A stretch of 64,000 nt of DNA from the NCBI GenBank assembly GCA_037954325.1, contig JBBMNZ010000017.1, positions 8,264,501-8,328,500 of the forward strand, given 5' to 3'. Origin of the DNA: Fistularia commersonii (lineage: Eukaryota > Chordata > Actinopteri > Syngnathiformes > Fistulariidae). The position numbers and the translations under genes are program-made. Of this stretch, positions 47,501 through 58,698 are shown one piece after another. The number at the start of each line of letters is the position of its first letter. The first letter of the stretch is position 1. A model generated the notes under the pieces. That model was not told where the DNA came from, did no database searches, and saw nothing but the letters and a program-made list of their open reading frames with translations.

Positions 47501-50500
47501 AAATACATTCCTAGAGGTAACGGAGAGACCGCAGGTCACATGCATTATAACATTAAATGACACATTCATGGTTTGATCCTTGATGGGGAAAAAATGACGT
47601 GAAACAGAAACCCACCATAGACTTCTATGATGCAGCATTCAAGAAAATGCTATTTTTTATGGAATTTCTCTCTAATTTTCAGGTAATTTTCTGCAGACTT
47701 ACTGATTTTTAAGAACATTTCTTGTCGATTTAAAGTAATAGCTCACTGCTTGCGTGGTAGTTTTTTTTTTTTGGTATATCAATCGATTTTATTTGTGCAG
47801 ATGTGAGGTAAGGACGTTTTCTTTTTTTTTTTTCCCCCCAGAGTTTGTGAGTTTCACTCTCGACCCCCAAACTCACCCACACTGCGTTTGCTGGGGTCCA
47901 GATACTCCAGTGAAAACGTCTGGCCAAACCCTGGGACACGGATGTCCACGCCCGGTGGGGACGAGGTGGTGTGTGTGGTCCTGTTGTAGATAAGTCTGTG
48001 CAACACACACACATGAACAAATGGTCAGATGGGAACTCGCTTCTCGTTTCAATCTCGGTTGCTTGTCAGATTGTGTGACAACAGCTTTCTTGCCGCAAGC
48101 GCGGTCGCACACCCGCTCTGTCTTTTAAAACAGAAGTGGAACTTCAAAAGGGAGTTTCGAGAGAAAGAGGATTTATTGCCTTATTGTATTTTAAAAACTT
48201 CGTCACGTCCTTTTTTTTAAGAGAGCTCATTCAGTTCATGACCAGGTCAGCATCATCAGTCTTCATCCTCCACATCATAGCTGTGCAATAGCTACTGGTT
48301 TACCAGTATCAGATGCCATCTTGGTGTGTGTGTGTGCGCAGTGGTGTTCTTAAAACCTGTAAAGTTACAACAACCCACAGGAGAACACAAAACCAACATG
48401 TTATGCTGTGGAGGAGTGATAGCAGTGATGCTGACCTGGACAGCCTCTCAAGTGGGTAGAAATTGAAAATATATTATTATCACACACACACACACGCGCA
48501 CACACACACTCTCCACCTAAATGGGTAAAAAACACTGGATAGTTCTGGAGGCTTTGGAAGGATGTATAGTTATCTGGGAGATTTATTCAAACTGGCTGGG
48601 TCATGAAGTTTTCTGGCTGTGTGGCTGAGATCGAATGCAGGCAGATTTCGAAAATGAAAACGGCTGGATGGTGTGTGTGTGTGTGTGTGTGTGTGTCTCA
48701 ACAATCACAGCATCATCAGATCAGAACCGTGGCTCCGGCAACCGTGATTATGATATCAGATGGTCTTTATGAGCTCCGGTATTGAAAATGACTCAGCTGG
48801 CTGTTCAGCAAATACAGGTGAATAACGTGGGCGTTACCTCATTATATAATCTTAGTTGAACATGGAATAAAAAGAAAATAAACATTTTGCTGCGTTTTTA
48901 TGGCCGCCGCCGCTCCAATAAAACACCAACATCGTGACTGACCCGTGTGACCCAAAATGCAATTATATTTCGATCAAATATGATTATACAGACCATCAGC
49001 AGCGCTGTGACATTATCGAAATAATGCAATTAGAGCATTAAAATATCATTATTTTGGACTGTCTGAAAAATCCATGAACGTCTAAATCCAGACTAAGGGC
49101 ACTCATTTATTATCTGACAAACAGATGGTTTGTGAGCTGCTGATGGAGATGTGGGACCGTTATCTCTGTTTCCTTACAAACCCTGTCGATAGACGCCGGT
49201 TTCAAAGGTAAGTTTGTCAAGTGTAGCTGATAACCGGATTGCAAAGTCAAGCAAGCCTTCAATAACCCCAGCGAAATCACCTGCGGCACACTCTTACACA
49301 AACACACACACACAAAGAACAGCGGAGGAATTAGTGCTACAGGTATTTTGGTCCCAAAAGTAACTGGCTGCTTGGTCGTCACAGTTCGCAGTTCCGTTAC
49401 AGTTCGGTTCTGTTAATCTCCGTCCCTGGAGGGTGAGACACAAAAGACACCACCACCACCCCCAGCAGTCTCACCTAATGTTGTCTATCCAGCAGTCGAT
49501 GGCTACGGGCACCAGCTGCTCCAGGTTGAGCCACAGGGTGAAGAAGGACTCTGTCTTCTTGTAGCAGATATAATGGACCACGCTGGGTTTATCCAGCTTG
49601 GCCTCCAGCTGATTCCCGAGGTCCCCCGGAACTGCAGCGACAAACATTAAGTGTCCTTACGGCAATACTGGCAGCGTTTTTTACATTAGTCTCTCGGTGT
49701 GAATCACGTGTTGTACGACATCTTCCCCAGCATTTTGAGATTTCTGCCGAGTCATGCCAGAAGGCCAATAAAATCAACATTAACACATATGTAATGGAAA
49801 AAAACATCATAACCTACAATTTAATGAAAATCAGGTCTGGTAACTGGAATGCTAATATGGTTATTTCTGAGTATTTTGGTTAAAATACCCATGCTAAATG
49901 TAATGCACGGTTGGAAGAGTCATTCATGAACAGCAAAAAATAAGCATTTGTGCATGTAACACCTTTGCTGCGTAGACATTTGTGACCGCTTGGACCAGAG
50001 TCAGAATTATTTTCATCTTTAAGGATTATAGTTCATGAATTTCTAGAATAAATACGTAAATAAAGTGTGTGAGGCCAGAGAAAGAAGAACATTACTTATT
50101 TCCATCATTGCGGAAACTTGAGAAAATGACACTAAAATCAGAGAAATGACTGGGAACTCTTTTTTTTTTAGTCACTTATCTTCACAATCCCTGTAAAAAA
50201 AAAGACCATTACAAAACCTCAGATCACAGCGTGTCCAGCAGCAACACAAGAGTTGTTTTTTTTTGGGTTTATCACCTATTGGTGTGGACAGAGACACAGA
50301 GTAACCTGCTGAGTGCAAGATAAGATTCCCCACAAATCCACCTTCAATCAGCAGGGCAACAGGAAGGGAACAGGCAGAGGAATTTATTTGTCACTTTAGG
50401 TATTTAATAACCTGGCTAAAAGTGTGCCTGTGTGTATGTGTGCGTGCGTGCGTGTTTGGTCTAGGTCAGGGGTGGGCAAATATTTTGGCTGGCGGGTAAC

Positions 50501-50895
50501 TTTTCTTGTTTAATTTTTATGCACGCACCAACTGGGTGAACCAAATGAAAAATGCAATTTAAAAATTAAAAAAAAATGGCATTTAATGTACCGACCAACA
50601 TTATTTTGGAAAAAAAATAAAGAAAGAAAAAAAATAAGTTTCTGAATTCAATAGTGATTGAAAAAACATGTTAAAATAGTCAAAGAAAATAGTTTGGCGG
50701 GCCGGATAAAAATGCAAAATGGGCCTTAAAATGCCCAGGTCTGGTCTAGGTCCAGGCTGCAAGTTTCCTGGGAATGTACTGGCTGCAGAGCAGGAGTCAT
50801 TCTGTTCCAACGGTCATATGATCTCACTGACAACATGCAACTCTCTTTTACCGGATAAACTGCGAGCACGTAAACGCCGCACCAGGGTGTTTTGG

Positions 50896-50926
<31 letters not shown>

Positions 50927-51364
50927 CCGACAACATTAAGCGATTAAACCTTTTGTTTTGTTTTCTTTTACAGGTCAATGGCTATTACAGTTAAGCAACC
51001 AAACGTGTGAAACCGCATTAACCAGGCTGAAATATCTTAACACAGCCTCGGGGAAAGTCTGACAGGTTTATTTGTCACTGAGCGATTTACCAAAAAAAGT
51101 TGTATTATTTCTAAATGGACAGTATCAACAATGTAGGGTTAGCTCGACGTTGCTGTTGCGCGTCTACCCGGTAAAGGGTCATAAATGAAGGGAGAAAAAA
51201 ACAAAACATTTACCGAGGACAACCGGGGGTCTGGTGGACTGGCAGCTCCTGTCGCCGCTGCATTTCCCCGCGGGTCTCCCGACGCCGACGGCGGAGAAAA
51301 ACAACAACAACAAACCGACGTGGACCAGCGAAGAGAGGGCGGTTATCCGCTGCCAACCCGCCAT
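44589..51364 (-). CDS. pla2g15: Lysosomal phospholipase A2 group XV (LPLA2)
   Basis: A lysosomal serine hydrolase with phospholipase A and ceramide transacylase activity on phospholipids of internal membranes. Exons in transcript order: 51214-51364, 49475-49631, 47877-47995, 47412-47510, 47105-47329, 45903-46015 and 44589-44987. Frame is continuous, giving 420 residues (human 412). It begins MAGWQRITALSSLVHVGLLL, a signal peptide. Exon 2 starts in PGDLGNQLEAK-type sequence. Exon 4 carries DDVRGAPYDWR. The nucleophile Ser206 lies in AHSMGN, the acid Asp369 in GDGDGTVNL-type sequence, and His401 in PGNEHV. It lies next to lcat with three identical exon lengths, showing common ancestry. Residues SMRQD after FEDGW and GDGDGT identify PLA2G15 rather than LCAT. 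Confidence 0.95.
45329..45850. repeat. Degenerate ~90-bp tandem repeat in pla2g15 intron 6
   Basis: The phrase CCCAAGAAATGCCA starts new units at about 45329, 45428, 45517, 45607 and 45690. Each is followed by AAATTGAGT, TTTTTTGTAAATAA, TGTGCCAAA.CTGAAGAAAA and AGCTAAAATATAAAA. Unit spacing is 84-99 bases, with a partial, more diverged unit at the end. I do not recognise it as a known element. Confidence 0.7.
46433..46520. repeat. Inverted (CA)n ... (GT)n pair
   Basis: A CA run at 46437-46456 and a GT run at 46503-46519 are separated by about 45 bases, themselves partly symmetric (ATGTATATAACATATACGTG). The arms are complementary and could fold back. Located in pla2g15 intron 5. Confidence 0.8.
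46690..46865 (+). mobile_element. Probable LINE/SINE 3'-tail remnant
   Basis: GAATTTCATTGCATCGTCTG with a later ATGACAAGAAAAATCTTGAA resembles the tail of CR1/L2-type fish retroposons (TTTCATTGTA ... GACAATAAA ... CTTGAATC). Strongly diverged; family not assigned. Confidence 0.35.
48481..48509. repeat. (CA)n microsatellite
   Basis: A CA run with single CG interruptions in pla2g15 intron 2. A separate short GT run lies at 48670-48697. Confidence 0.9.
50467..50743. mobile_element. hAT-type MITE with 8-bp target-site duplication
   Basis: The element starts CAGGGGTGGGCAAAT and ends AAATGCCCAGGTCTG; the ends are imperfect inverted repeats. It is flanked by an exact 8-base duplication, GTCTAGGT, at 50459-50466 and 50744-50751. 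An internal GGCGGGCCGGATAAAA is typical of hAT ends in vertebrates. 277 bp and without coding capacity, so nonautonomous. Located in pla2g15 intron 1. Confidence 0.85.
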
Positions 51365-52230
51365 GGCTCCGGGTGTCTCATAGCCGAACTGTCTCTCTTC
51401 TCTGTTCCCCCTCCCAGTGCGCCAGTGATACGCGGTGGTTTCTCAACGTCCCCCGACGCCAAAATAAGGATCGTCAACTCGGATCGGTGAGCTTGAGAGG
51501 CGGTGATCACGAGGTTCCGGATCGGAGCGCAGATCGATCGATCGATCTAGCAAGCGATTGCGGTTGCCAGGCATCAACAATCGAGCCCAGAGCGGTCGAG
51601 TCCAGATGTGCGTGAAAACACTGCCCTGTCATTGAGATGCGTTTATTTATTCGTAACGTTCACATACAATTCACACGACGGTACAAAATGTCCAAATAAA
51701 AATATGCGTTTTGTGAGTTTCGGTTTTTAACAGCCCAAGTATGTAAAATCTAATAGAAATGAAAGGTGAGGTCTGACTGGATTATGACAAATGTGTTTTG
51801 TGTCATCTCGTGTGTACAAAATTCCACCTTTAAAAAGGTACAAAAAAAAAAAAAAAAGATTAAGTTATTAGGAGAGAACGAGCAACAGTTTGAAATAATG
51901 ATTAAATCCTATGTGTGTCTTAAGATTGCAGTTACAATGACGGGTACCATAAAACCAATATCCAATGATAACCATGAAGCAGTAGAGAGAAAATGCAAAT
52001 ATGATTGAAAAAGCAAACCTTAGCCTTCAGTTATTGATAATGGGCTGTTTATTCAGTTGGGTTTCAAGGGTCATCTCCCACCCACCCCCCTTGATTAGTG
52101 TGCAGCTTTTGTAGCCCCCAGTTACCACTAGTTAAAACTAATGTGTGTAATTTATACTTTAATTGACACACCAATAATGTAAATAGATAACTATGTAAAA
52201 TCCAGCACTCAGTGTGCGCTTTTTTTATTT
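51365..52230. other. pla2g15 promoter region and lcat downstream flank
   Basis: 51365-51620 is GC- and CpG-rich and should hold the pla2g15 promoter and 5' UTR (minus strand); no TATA box is obvious. 51620-52230 is AT-rich sequence beyond the lcat 3' end. Only about 0.9 kb separates the lcat stop codon from the pla2g15 start codon. Confidence 0.55.
52224..52229 (-). terminator. lcat: Predicted lcat poly(A) signal
   Basis: AATAAA on the minus strand starts 24 bases after the lcat stop codon. This would give a very short 3' UTR, as in mammalian LCAT. Confidence 0.55.
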
Positions 52231-52252
52231 AACTATTAAATACTTTGGTTTT

Positions 52253-55200
52253 CTATTCGGCTCCATCTCTGACGTCAATCTCCGTTGGCACCTTTGATTT
52301 GCCGTCCAGAATATCTGCGATCTGGTTGAGCACCTTTTCGTGAAAGACGATATCCAGGTGGGGCAACCCTTTGAACTCTGTGATGTGGACGGGTTTCTCC
52401 TGCTGCTTCGTCCAGCGTTTGCAAAGACTCATGCTTTGGCTGTCCACCGTGTCGTCACCGTCCGCATACAAAAAGTCTATTGGATCTGCGTTGGGATACT
52501 CCTCGTCGTAAATGTATGTGATGGCAGTTGGCAGACCGACACCATACATGCACCAAACCTCAACACCGGGCGGGTGGAGTTCACTGGTGAGATTCTTGGT
52601 GTCCTCCCACATGTACCTGACGAACGGAAACACAGGGGCAATTTGAATTTGAATTCGAAGGCGCGTAAAAAAATACCTCATGAGAAAATGTGGAATAAAT
52701 TGAAATTTGATAAGCAAAATATTTGCAAAAAAGGATAACTGTTCAATTTGAAACATATTTAAATTAAAAAAATAAAAATAGAAAAATCATGCATACACAC
52801 ACACACACAAACACACATATATATATGTATACAGAGAGATAATTATTACACACATGGAACTATGCTTCTGTTTCAAACCATTAAAAATGAATGAAGTTGG
52901 AATGTTATGTTGGAAACAAACATACTTAATAGATATTACATAAAGTTGACACTGAATATTGGGGTATATATTTTTTTCTCCCTAATAGCACCAAGTTTCA
53001 CTCATGTGGCCCTTATTTCCATAATTGACGGGGGTTTGTGACAACTACCATGACTCTTTTAGCAGGTGGTTTAATGATGAAACTAAAATGGGTAAATCCC
53101 AAGATCTGAAAAGACATCCTGAGATTGAAGAGGAGCAGAAGCCCATATGGCTGAATTCTAGTGGATGTGTGCAAGCCTAGAAATACGCTTTAAGTGAGTC
53201 TGAGCTGGGAACAGAGCTGTTAGAGGGGAAGACGGAGGTGGGTAAAAACTCAGACCACGTCCTGGGGCATCTCTAAGGGATTTTGCCGTATGTGCACAAT
53301 GTACAAAGAGCTAGTCTTTCATTTTTACTTTTTAGTCAGGGTTCAGTCAGATTCAAAGGCACAGTTTGAATTCCTGTCAAATCACATCTGAGTCTTTGAG
53401 CTAGAACGTGGATCCTTGGGGTAAAGGGCTGAAGCAGCAAATAAAGGGTTTTATTCTGTTGAAAAGGCATGTGCGATGAATCGGGTGCATTCATTTACCA
53501 GCCGTCTTCAAAGTTGATGTCACTGAAGAAGCGCTGATAGTCCTGACCGGTGTAGTTGAAGGACGGCGTGGAGATGAAGACATGGTCCTTGGGCCAGGCC
53601 TGCTCCGACGGCAGCATCCACGGATTAGTCGTGGTCATCCTTTGCTCCTCACGGATTTTGATATTAGAAATCATCGGTATTCCATCATTTTCACCTGAAA
53701 CCGCAAAATCCATGCCCTGAGATTTCTCTATTTTACTTAATCATCCACCATTCTGATGACTTTTCTTTTACCTGTAGCCATGACTCTCAGCGCTTTAACA
53801 GCGCCCCCCCATGGAGCGGCCAGAGAAATGAAGCCCCTGATGTACTTATCCTTCCACTCCTGCGGCTGATGGTTGAGAAAGTAGAGGACGTAGTGGCATC
53901 CCATGCTGTGTCCGAGCAGGTAAACAGGCTGCTGATACTGATCGTACATCTCCTCCACCAGGCCCTCCAACCTCGTGAGATACTCTGTATTCTCGTCTGT
54001 GGAAAAGAAAAAGATAAAAAAATTATCCATGACCACAGAGAACTCACTCGGGGAGAACATTGACCAAAAAGTCCCTTTCAAACACTCGTATAACATCATT
54101 TTCTCAAAGATCTGTGATGGTGAGTCATTGTTTGCCACACCCTTTGCTAAGTGGGCTTTTATAGTTCATCTGATGGTGTTATTACAAATTCATAGAATAG
54201 AATAGGATGCGCCTTCAATTGTCCCCAATGGGGAAATTTCAGTTTGTACAGCAGCAAGTGGACAGTGCAGTCAAGGTAGTAAGGTTAACAATATTATAAG
54301 TTAAAAACAGTAGCATACAAAGTATTAGAAAATGTAGGAAATAAAAAATAAATATATAAGACACTCTTGAACAAAAAAATATATATATATATATATAGCA
54401 GCAGAATAGAAATGATCCTTCCTATAGGTGCTGTTTTTTTTGTTTTTTAATTTTTTTGGGGCAAATCAGATTGTCTCTCCAGTATTGGTGAGCCGTTTCT
54501 GACAACTTTGACTGTATGTAATAATTCAATTGAAAATATTATGAATTCATAATGCTGACCAGTATAATACTATTCATCAAATATCACATAATATATTTAC
54601 ATTGTCAAATATTTTGATGCGTAACTTTACTCTGCATATCCATATATATCTGGGATAACTTATTTTTTAAAATTTTCCTTAGTTGTGAGATTATGCCACG
54701 AGTAAATTAACTGTAAGTCATATCTAAAATCAGACATACGAATGATCCTAAATTTCAACAGAGTTGCTTAAAAATCAGCATTAAATTATTGTTACATATC
54801 TGGTGCCTTTTTCTTTCATATGCTATGAGATTTTGCCATCTCCCCTAATTTTAGATGCAGTTGTTCTGATCAGGGAGGCATAAAAAGGACAGACTCGGCT
54901 CGTCTATGGGCTTCTTTTCACATCTTATGCATTTTTCATACAACATCTAATGAACAACACATGAAAAGGCTAAATGCTTTTCCTGGGTCTTCTGTCTGAG
55001 GATAAACCTTGCAAATGGGAGGACGCAGTATTCTTGCACTTACTCGGAGTTAACCTCCAATCGTATGGAGCCCCTCGGACGGTCTCGTTTCGGACGTAGC
55101 CGACATTGACCAAATGTTGCACCATAGTGTAAAAATAACCTGCAACACAACAACACCTGACTCAGTCAATATCACATGCCAGCAATGTAACCCAGTAAGT

Positions 55201-57996
55201 GTGTTTAAAATGTAAATCTGCTCATAGACAGTCATATGATCAATACTGTTATCTATCATACAGACAATATAGTCTGTTCTACACTGACATGTTGCTTTTA
55301 TGGCAAAACTTTACTTTATTATTCAACAAAGGCATGCATGTCAACAAAGTATGACCAAATCCAAATGCAATTCTCTCACCAGCTAGTTTGTTATTGTCCA
55401 GATACTCAATGGGATAGGTATGTCCGAACCCTGGCACCCGCACCTGCACTCCTGGGGAGTTGGAAGAGCGCCGAGTCGTCTTGTTGTAAACAAGTCTGAA
55501 CACAGACATTCATGAGAGACTAGTTGAGGGAAAACATCCTCTCATGTGACCCTGATAACACCTGGAGCGGAAGAAAATTTAGTCTTCTGGCATTATCCTT
55601 TGGTCGTGCTCAAACCAGACAGGGAGATTCAGTTATCAGTGCACCAGATAAAGGAAATTTAAAAACTTAAAGTAATCTGAGAGAAACAAACAGGCAGAAA
55701 GGAATAGTAGAGATACATCTGCACAGTCAAGGTCATGGATTTATTGATATCAGTCTAATTTAATTGAAACAGTGAAATACGATATTAACTTTTGAATGCA
55801 TCGCCAGCATGAGGATGTTTAAATACAGGCCTTTAACTTGTATTTATTAATCTAATAAAGTGTTATTGATCTGATCTTTTAAATTTGAAATTTCACAGAT
55901 CTTATGATAAATTCCATTTATTTAATTTAATAAAAATATTTCTTGGAAATTTTCTGTTCATTTTTTTACATTTTTAGACAATTTCCTGCTTAATTTTAGG
56001 TAATTTCTTCATCATTCAAAAAAATCCTCTGACTTACTTTGAACAAAATTCACTTCACATTAAATCATAACATTTATCTCAAATTTGAACAAGTGATTTA
56101 AAAGCACAACAACCAGCTTTATACATATAGATCAGTGGTTCTTAACCTGGGTTCGATCGAACCCTAGGGGTTCGGTGAGTCGGTCTCAGGGGTTTGGTGG
56201 AGCCTCCGCCGCAGAGGTCCACCCCTCACTCTAGTCTGCAGTTAGTGGGCACAGTCATTGAAAGCGTCCTGCTCTGAGATTCTCAAAGGCAACAGCAGAA
56301 GTCACACTGAGGTAAGTTGTTTTGAGTTCATGCACTGTGTTGGTTTTGTTATTTGAACAAGGTGATATTAATGCACAATTCATTTCGTGCACCAGTAAAA
56401 AAAATCATATTTTATTTTTTACTAAAGAAGGGTGCGGTGAATGAGCATATGAAACTGGTGGGGTTCGGTGCCTCCAACAAGGTTAAGAACCACTGATATA
56501 GATAGAGGGTATACAGTGCCCGACCCTTGGAAAAAAAAAAGTGATTATTGCATTAAACAGAGAGGCTTCATATGTGTTGGGTGCAGAATATAGGACATGA
56601 AGAGTAAGAAAAGGCTGTATGATGTGAAACGATTTATGGGGCAGCGTTACCTAATGTTATCAATCCAGCAGTCCACACCGATCGGCATGAACATGTTGAG
56701 GTCGATCCACAAGGGGAACCAGTGCTCGGTCTTCTTGTAACACATCCAGTGTACCAGGTGCGGCTTGTCAATCTTTGCGTCCAGCCGGTTCCCCAGATTC
56801 CCTGGTACTGCACAAATGAAAATATTACCATATCCCATTAGCAAATCAAACACAGGCTGAGATTACTGACAAGAAGCCAACAGTAGATCATAACCTGCGG
56901 TTGGAGACAGACAGGAGTGAACTACTGAGTCCAAAACAAGCTATTGTACAATCTGTCAGGACAGAAATAAAAACTATAAACATAACATTAAAACAGCACT
57001 TGGTATTATTTCGGTCCTGGAAATATGGTCTGTTTTTTGGCTACCCGAGATGTGCAAATGTGTATAAACTGGTGTTATATGAGCAAGGAGACTCAAAAGC
57101 CCCGGGTTGTGATATTCGTTTTTGCTCATCCACCTGCCTCTTGGCGGACACATCGCCCCCACCACCAGACAGCGTCACCGCTGCAGTCACTTTCGGACGC
57201 CCCCGTTGCCCTGCTGACTGTACAGACAACACAGCAGGCGGGACATATTGATTTCTAAGTGGGATCGGATCATCCAGTTGCCTGCTGCGAACAGTAATGT
57301 TTTATCAAGGAGAAATAATTATCGCTTGCAAAAAAGACTTGTTGAAAATGTTCAGTAAACTTGGGCTAAAATCAACTATAAAAGTGAGTGAGGTTTTTGT
57401 ATATATGTTTATTTACATCTGCTATTAAAAACAGGATGGAGGGATGGATGGATGCACTCAAGCAGTATATATATATAATTTACGTTACTAATTGCTCTAA
57501 ACACGTCAGACTTCAACCAAACCAGTCTGTGAGGTGCAGAATAATGAGGTGCCTATAAACACTATAAAACTATAAAGTAGAAAACTCAGGATCAGTGAGA
57601 TCCATAAGACTCTGCACAGTTGTGGTACTAAAGGGGAAGAGTGACCTTTAAGTGTTTTTCTCCCTTTTTTAAGAATCTGGACTCAGGGTGACAAAGTCCA
57701 CGCCCACCCCTCCAAAAAAAAAACGTAATGTGCGCTGTGTGTCCAGTGTGGGAGGCAGCAGTGCTCCTGCAGACTCGGGGTACACTGCCAGGATGCAACA
57801 TGACCTCTGAGCCCCTTCTTTGTGTGCTGTTTATTTATGAACAAATGAGCAGGGTCCAGTGCATGGGACACACACACACAAACAGTTTGCACTTCACTGA
57901 TACACCCCCAGACCCTAAACACACACACACACACAAACACACACACAAACACACACACATACAGTTTGCACTTCACTGATACACTCCTAGACCCTC

Positions 57997-58033
<37 letters not shown>

Positions 58034-58071
58034 GTACAGTTTGAACTTCACTGATACACCCCCAGATCCCC

Positions 58072-58131
<60 letters not shown>

Positions 58132-58164
58132 GTTTGAACTTCACTGATACACCCCCAGATCCCC

Positions 58165-58214
<50 letters not shown>

Positions 58215-58253
58215 TACAGTTTGAACTTCACTGATACACCCCCAGATCTCCCC

Positions 58254-58351
<98 letters not shown>

Positions 58352-58698
58352 GACCCAGTGATAATTTAGACGGTAACAGATAGCGATAGAGGCAGATGTC
58401 TAAGGCAATGCACGCTCCCTCCTTCCCCTCCTTCCAAGTGCAGTTTAAAGGGCCTGGTTGGGAGTTACTGTACACTTTTTGAATTCAAAATTGATGTGTT
58501 ACATTGAAAGCAGCAGGGCGGACCCCGGTGCTCGGCGGCTGGCTTACCTATGATGAGTGGCGGAGTGCTGTTGCTCGGGACTCGGCTCTTGGCATCGGGG
58601 GGAAAAACGACGTTGACGATCCAGAAACAAGAGGAGTGATGGAAGCCCAGCAGAAAGGCGGCGAGCAGCGCCGAGCCCAGGCGTCCCGTGACCCCCAT
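52253..58698 (-). CDS. lcat: Lecithin-cholesterol acyltransferase (plasma LCAT)
   Basis: A secreted plasma enzyme on HDL that transfers an acyl chain from phosphatidylcholine to cholesterol. Exons in transcript order: 58548-58698, 56651-56807, 55380-55495, 55044-55139, 53772-53996, 53499-53694 and 52253-52616. Frame is continuous, giving 434 residues (human 440). A signal peptide is followed by FWIVNVVFPP, an LCAT hallmark. The lid loop cysteine pair is visible in HWMCYKKTE and GVDCWIDN. Nucleophile Ser204 lies in GHSMGC, Asp368 in ADGDDTV and His400 in GLPHLDIVF. YMWED after FEDGW and SLCKRW are LCAT rather than PLA2G15 features. The human free cysteine 31 is replaced by Asn (VPGNLGN), while the position after SMG is still Cys. 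The C-terminus lacks the human proline-rich tail. Confidence 0.95.
54185..54420 (-). mobile_element. LINE 3'-end remnant
   Basis: AGAATAGAATAGGATGCGCC followed by TTCAATTGTCCCCAATGGGG, AAATTTCAGTTTG and an A-rich body resembles, in reverse, the 3' end of a fish non-LTR element. That element has a tail of TTCCCCATGGGGACAATAAA followed by (ATTCT)n. It lies in lcat intron 4. Diverged; clade uncertain. Confidence 0.5.
56133..56495. mobile_element. hAT-type MITE with 8-bp target-site duplication
   Basis: The ends CAGTGGTTCTTAACCTGGGT and AACAAGGTTAAGAACCACTG form 16-bp near-perfect terminal inverted repeats. They are flanked by an exact 8-base duplication, ATATAGAT, at 56125-56132 and 56496-56503. 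The ends resemble the Charlie/MER5-like hAT group of vertebrates. 363 bp with no transposase, so nonautonomous. Located in lcat intron 2. Confidence 0.92.
57846..58348. repeat. Compound minisatellite: five ~40-bp units separated by (CA)n tracts
   Basis: A core, ACAGTTTGCACTTCACTGAT followed by ACACCCCCAGACCC, occurs at about 57873, 57961, 58036, 58129 and 58215. Each is followed by a CA run of different length, the last from 58253 to about 58348. The later three units share the change TTTGCACTTC to TTTGAACTTC. It lies in lcat intron 1. Confidence 0.93.

Larger units (their letters stand above)
52617..58547 (-). other. lcat: lcat introns
   Basis: Besides the repeats listed separately, intron 6 (52617-53498) and intron 4 (53997-55043) are AT-rich and hold nothing else I can name. 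Intron 1 (56808-58547) contains the CA/minisatellite block, and intron 2 (55496-56650) a hAT MITE. Confidence 0.6.

Noticed and set aside
57846..58348. CRISPR-like array of repeats and spacers in lcat intron 1
   Set aside because: The regularly spaced units are a CA microsatellite with a duplicated core in a vertebrate intron; the 'spacers' are near-identical, not unique.
57966..58475. His/Thr- and Cys/Val-repeat proteins on both strands
   Set aside because: Translations of the CA/GT minisatellite only.
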